The notes under the pieces were generated by a model. That model worked only from the letters and a program-made list of their open reading frames with translations. It was not told the origin of the DNA and ran no database searches. From Segatella copri (GTDB lineage Bacteria; Bacteroidota; Bacteroidia; Bacteroidales; Bacteroidaceae), in contig NZ_JAPDVG010000001.1 of the NCBI RefSeq assembly GCF_026015625.1, forward strand, positions 1,736,001-1,800,000: a DNA stretch of 64,000 nt, read 5' to 3'. The translations under genes were made by a program, and so were the position numbers. This document shows positions 61,276 through 64,000 of this stretch, piece by piece (positions within the stretch are counted from its first letter, which is position 1; each line of letters begins with the position of its first letter).

Positions 61276-64000
61276 CTACGATTCCGCAGCTACGAAATCC
61301 ATCGGCTTGACGCCAAACTGCTTCTGGAAGCACTTGGCAAAATAGCTAGGACTGCTGAAACCTACCATATAGCTGATTTCGCTGATGCGGTAGTTTCCTT
61401 CTTTCAAGAGCTTTGCGCCCTTCTTCAGTTTCACGAGCTGGATCATCTCGTTTGGCGTAACATCGGCAAGACCGCGAATCTTATTAAAGAGCGAAGAGCG
61501 GCTTATGCCCATCTTTTCGGCAAGGAACGCCACGTTGAGTTCCGGATTCGCCACATTCTCTTCGATGATGCGAGACATTCGTTCCAGGAACGCATTATCA
61601 ACCTGAGTTTGAGCTATCTCTGCTATCGGCTCAAGCGGAGTATGAGAGAACTTACTCCTCAACAGACGGCGCATCTCAAGAAGCTGTCTTACGCTTGCCT
61701 CAAGATACTTCATCGAGAACGGCTTTTCTATGTAGACATCGGCTCCACAGTTCATACTCTCCGTCTTCGCCGCATCATCGGTCTTTGCCGTGAGCATCAC
61801 GAACGGGAGATGAGAATATTCTGAATTTTCACGCACCCTACGGCAGAACTCCGGACCGTCCATCTCTGGCATCATCCAGTCGCTTATGATGAGCGAAACC
61901 GGATGTTTCTCCAGTTTACGGAGCGCATCCTTTCCGTTGTCGGCGGTATAAACAGTATACATCTTTTCGAAATGAGCCTTCACAAACTGGCGCATGTCTT
62001 CATCATCATCCACAATCAGCATCACCGGTTTTGCCGGTTCACGAAGCGGACTGGCAACAGCAACGCCTGCCTTTTGAGAACCTTGCTCAACTGGAGTTTC
62101 ATCTGTCAGCAGATTTTCCCCAGCAACAGTTTCTTCTTCCTTCACCATTTCATCCGCCTTCTCTACCACAGCATCCATCTGGTTGAGCGGCAAGGTTACG
62201 ATAAAGGTAGATCCCTTACCTACTGCAGATTCTACTTCAACCATACCATGATGAGCCTCAACGAGATTCTTCACGATGTTGAGACCGATTCCGGTTCCCG
62301 GTTTGTTGTCGCGTGCCTGATAGAAGGCTCCGAAGATTTTCTCCTTTTCGTCAGGACTGATTCCCAATCCGTTGTCTTCCACCTCTATGCGGAAATGGGT
62401 TCCATTCTCCAGCAGGCGGCAGGACAAGCGTACATAATCCTCGGTATATTTCAAGGCGTTGCTCATCAGATTGCTGATAACCTTGGTAATGGCCTCCTGG
62501 TCAATCATCGCCACGAGTTCATCGGCTGGATAATCTACCACAAAACGGATGCTTTTCTGCTCGAAGGTAGGAGCAAAGCGCTCTGCCACAGCATGCATCA
62601 GCTTCGAAATGTTGTTCAAACGGAAATGAACCTGCATGCCCTTCTGCTGCACTTTGTTGAAATCGAGCAGCTGATTGACGAGCAAGAGCAAACGCTGGGC
62701 GTTACGGTCAATAACAGAAAGCGTCTGCGTGATAGTCTCACCATCGGAAAGTTTTCCGGAAACCTGTTTCCAATGCTCTTTCAGACTCTCCAAAGGTCCG
62801 ATGATAAGCGTTACCGGCGTACGGATTTCATGGGCAATCATCGTGAAGAACTGCAGGCGGGCATCTCTCATCTCCTGATCCTGCTTGAGTTCCAACTGAT
62901 CGAGTTCTTCCTGATGACGGAGTTTCTCACGTTTCAACCGGCTCTGCATGAACCAGTAGATTGCGTAACCGATGAGCAGAAGATACAGAATCTTGGCTGG
63001 CAAAGACCACCAGAACGGCGGATGAACCACAATCTTCAGTTTTGCCTCATTCTTCGACCATACACCATCATTATTGGTTGCCTTAACCAGGAAGGTATAG
63101 GTTCCGGCAGGAAGATTGGTATAGTTGGCACGATGCTCGTGGGTATAAATCCAATCCTTGTCTACTCCCTCAAGTTTATAAGCATACTGGTTCTTCTCAG
63201 GCGATACATAGCTCAGGGCGGCAAACGAGATATTGATGGTATTCTCGTTATGAGACAGATTGAGTTCTGCTGCATGACTCAGAGATTTCTCCAACTGGTC
63301 GCTCCCCGCCTCTATCGGCTGTCCGAAGAGTTCTACCGAGGTGATTGCTACAGGAGGAGCTACCTGGTTGATCTTGACGAGATATGGATAGAAGCAGTTG
63401 AAACCTCTTGTAGAACCGAAATAGATTCTGCCATCAGAAGCCAGGAGTCCGGCATTTGGCATAAACTGGTCGCAAGTGAGTCCGTCATATTTATTGAACA
63501 GCTGGACAGGTTCACCCGGCGTATATTTCACAATACCCTTGCTGGTAGAAATCCACATTACTCCCTGCGAAATGACAAGACTCGTGAAATCCTGACTTGG
63601 CGCATCGATGGAGATTCGGTGGAATATACCTTTTGAAGGCAGAAATTCGCAAAGTCCTTCGCTGGTTGCGACATAGAGCTGCCCCTTTTCGCCGATAGCC
63701 AGACAGTTTATCTGATCACTCACCAGCGAAGTAGAATCATTCTCTACATATTTATACTGTTTCCAGGCATTATTCTTGTCCAAGCGCCACAAGCCGCCTC
63801 CCTGGGTAGCAAACCATACGTTGCCCTGAGGATCTTCCTTGATATCGATGGTAAGCGACTTGAACGACTTGATTTTGCAGAACTTCTGCTGTCCTTCATC
63901 GAAGAGGTTGGCACCATCCATCGTAGCCGCCCAGAGCCGTTTTTTCCGGTCGCGATAAATACAATAGGCATTACCGCCCGAAGCCATTCCATCGGTCAGG
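61276..64000 (-). CDS. Hybrid two-component sensor/regulator (HTCS), 5' part outside the window
   Basis: About 907 residues visible, open to base 64000. In order: part of a beta-propeller of two-component-regulator repeats (AIGEKGQLYVATSEGLCEF, ISTSKGIVKY), a Y_Y_Y domain (YKLEGVDKDWIYTHEHRANYTNLPAGTYTFLVKATN), one transmembrane helix (AKILYLLLIGYAIYWFM), a coiled coil, the kinase core (FFTMIAHEIRTPVTLIIGPL with phospho-His; DNGLGI; GTGIGLNIV), a receiver (MLIVDDDED; LIISDWMMPEMDG) and a C-terminal AraC helix-turn-helix (MGISRSSLFNKI, YMVGFSSPSYFAKCFQKQFG). HTCS regulate glycan-use loci; the neighbours here do not show the target. Confidence 0.95.
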   Translation of the reverse strand, partial: LTDGMASGGNAYCIYRDRKKRLWAATMDGANLFDEGQQKFCKIKSFKSLTIDIKEDPQGNVWFATQGGGLWRLDKNNAWKQYKYVENDSTSLVSDQINCLAIGEKGQLYVATSEGLCEFLPSKGIFHRISIDAPSQDFTSLVISQGVMWISTSKGIVKYTPGEPVQLFNKYDGLTCDQFMPNAGLLASDGRIYFGSTRGFNCFYPYLVKINQVAPPVAITSVELFGQPIEAGSDQLEKSLSHAAELNLSHNENTINISFAALSYVSPEKNQYAYKLEGVDKDWIYTHEHRANYTNLPAGTYTFLVKATNNDGVWSKNEAKLKIVVHPPFWWSLPAKILYLLLIGYAIYWFMQSRLKREKLRHQEELDQLELKQDQEMRDARLQFFTMIAHEIRTPVTLIIGPLESLKEHWKQVSGKLSDGETITQTLSVIDRNAQRLLLLVNQLLDFNKVQQKGMQVHFRLNNISKLMHAVAERFAPTFEQKSIRFVVDYPADELVAMIDQEAITKVISNLMSNALKYTEDYVRLSCRLLENGTHFRIEVEDNGLGISPDEKEKIFGAFYQARDNKPGTGIGLNIVKNLVEAHHGMVEVESAVGKGSTFIVTLPLNQMDAVVEKADEMVKEEETVAGENLLTDETPVEQGSQKAGVAVASPLREPAKPVMLIVDDDEDMRQFVKAHFEKMYTVYTADNGKDALRKLEKHPVSLIISDWMMPEMDGPEFCRRVRENSEYSHLPFVMLTAKTDDAAKTESMNCGADVYIEKPFSMKYLEASVRQLLEMRRLLRSKFSHTPLEPIAEIAQTQVDNAFLERMSRIIEENVANPELNVAFLAEKMGISRSSLFNKIRGLADVTPNEMIQLVKLKKGAKLLKEGNYRISEISYMVGFSSPSYFAKCFQKQFGVKPMDFVAAES

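Overview
The window looks like the chromosome of a gut or oral Bacteroidota of the Prevotella/Segatella group. Promoters repeatedly follow the Bacteroidota housekeeping pattern TT(T)G, a 19-20 bp spacer, then TAnnTTTG, and Shine-Dalgarno sites are mostly absent. Gene content agrees: a hybrid two-component sensor with AraC output, a TonB-dependent receptor with a carboxypeptidase-like N-terminal repeat, a Bacteroidota cytochrome bd operon led by a DUF4492 gene, a menaquinone operon, and a tmRNA with tag GENNYALAA.

Layout. 1-0.7 kb: end of miaA. 0.8-9.6 kb: a tripartite ABC efflux system (tolC, hlyD-like, permease, ATPase) behind a sigma-54-type promoter and two dyads, with an NtrB/NtrC-like kinase and regulator directly upstream. 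9.7-11 kb: a degraded accessory stretch with a 3'-truncated tmRNA, a 100-bp MITE, a gene remnant and several short-repeat elements. 11-15.7 kb: HAD hydrolase, phosphate transporter, then a preQ1-riboswitch-controlled yhhQ-queF pair. 15.8-20.3 kb: men operon (hotdog thioesterase, menF, menD, menB). 20.5-29.2 kb: lysS, gpsA, pgi, a HAD phosphatase, gmd-fcl and a nucleobase permease. 29.3-34.9 kb: metallophosphoesterase, TonB receptor and beta-helix lipoprotein operon. 35-39 kb: a His/Asp-rich secreted protein, a DXS-like paralogue, and divergent hxlR/cupin genes. 39-41.5 kb: IS remnant followed by an MBL hydrolase, a partial DUF5131 protein and a radical SAM protein. 41.8-47.8 kb: small genes, an amber-interrupted gene, a CAT-like enzyme, cydAB and an MBL nuclease. 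48-49 kb: a second decayed stretch holding a DUF3987-like remnant. 49-64 kb: SLC13 transporter, LMW phosphatase, mnmA, AspT/YidE-like and ThrE-like transporters, LysR, EamA, aldose epimerase, OPT transporter, and a hybrid two-component sensor that runs off the window.

Most of the window is ordinary metabolism and transport. The unusual material lies between genes. A tmRNA gene keeps its promoter and tag frame but has no visible 3' half. Terminal inverted repeats of a MITE beside that tmRNA match the end of an IS remnant 29 kb away. There are several short arrays with exactly three copies of a 21-27 bp unit, two of them in frame inside menF. A run of six 10-bp units overlaps the hxlR promoter. 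Two gene remnants are each interrupted by one in-frame TAG. All functional calls rest on reading motifs and recalling families; no database search was run.
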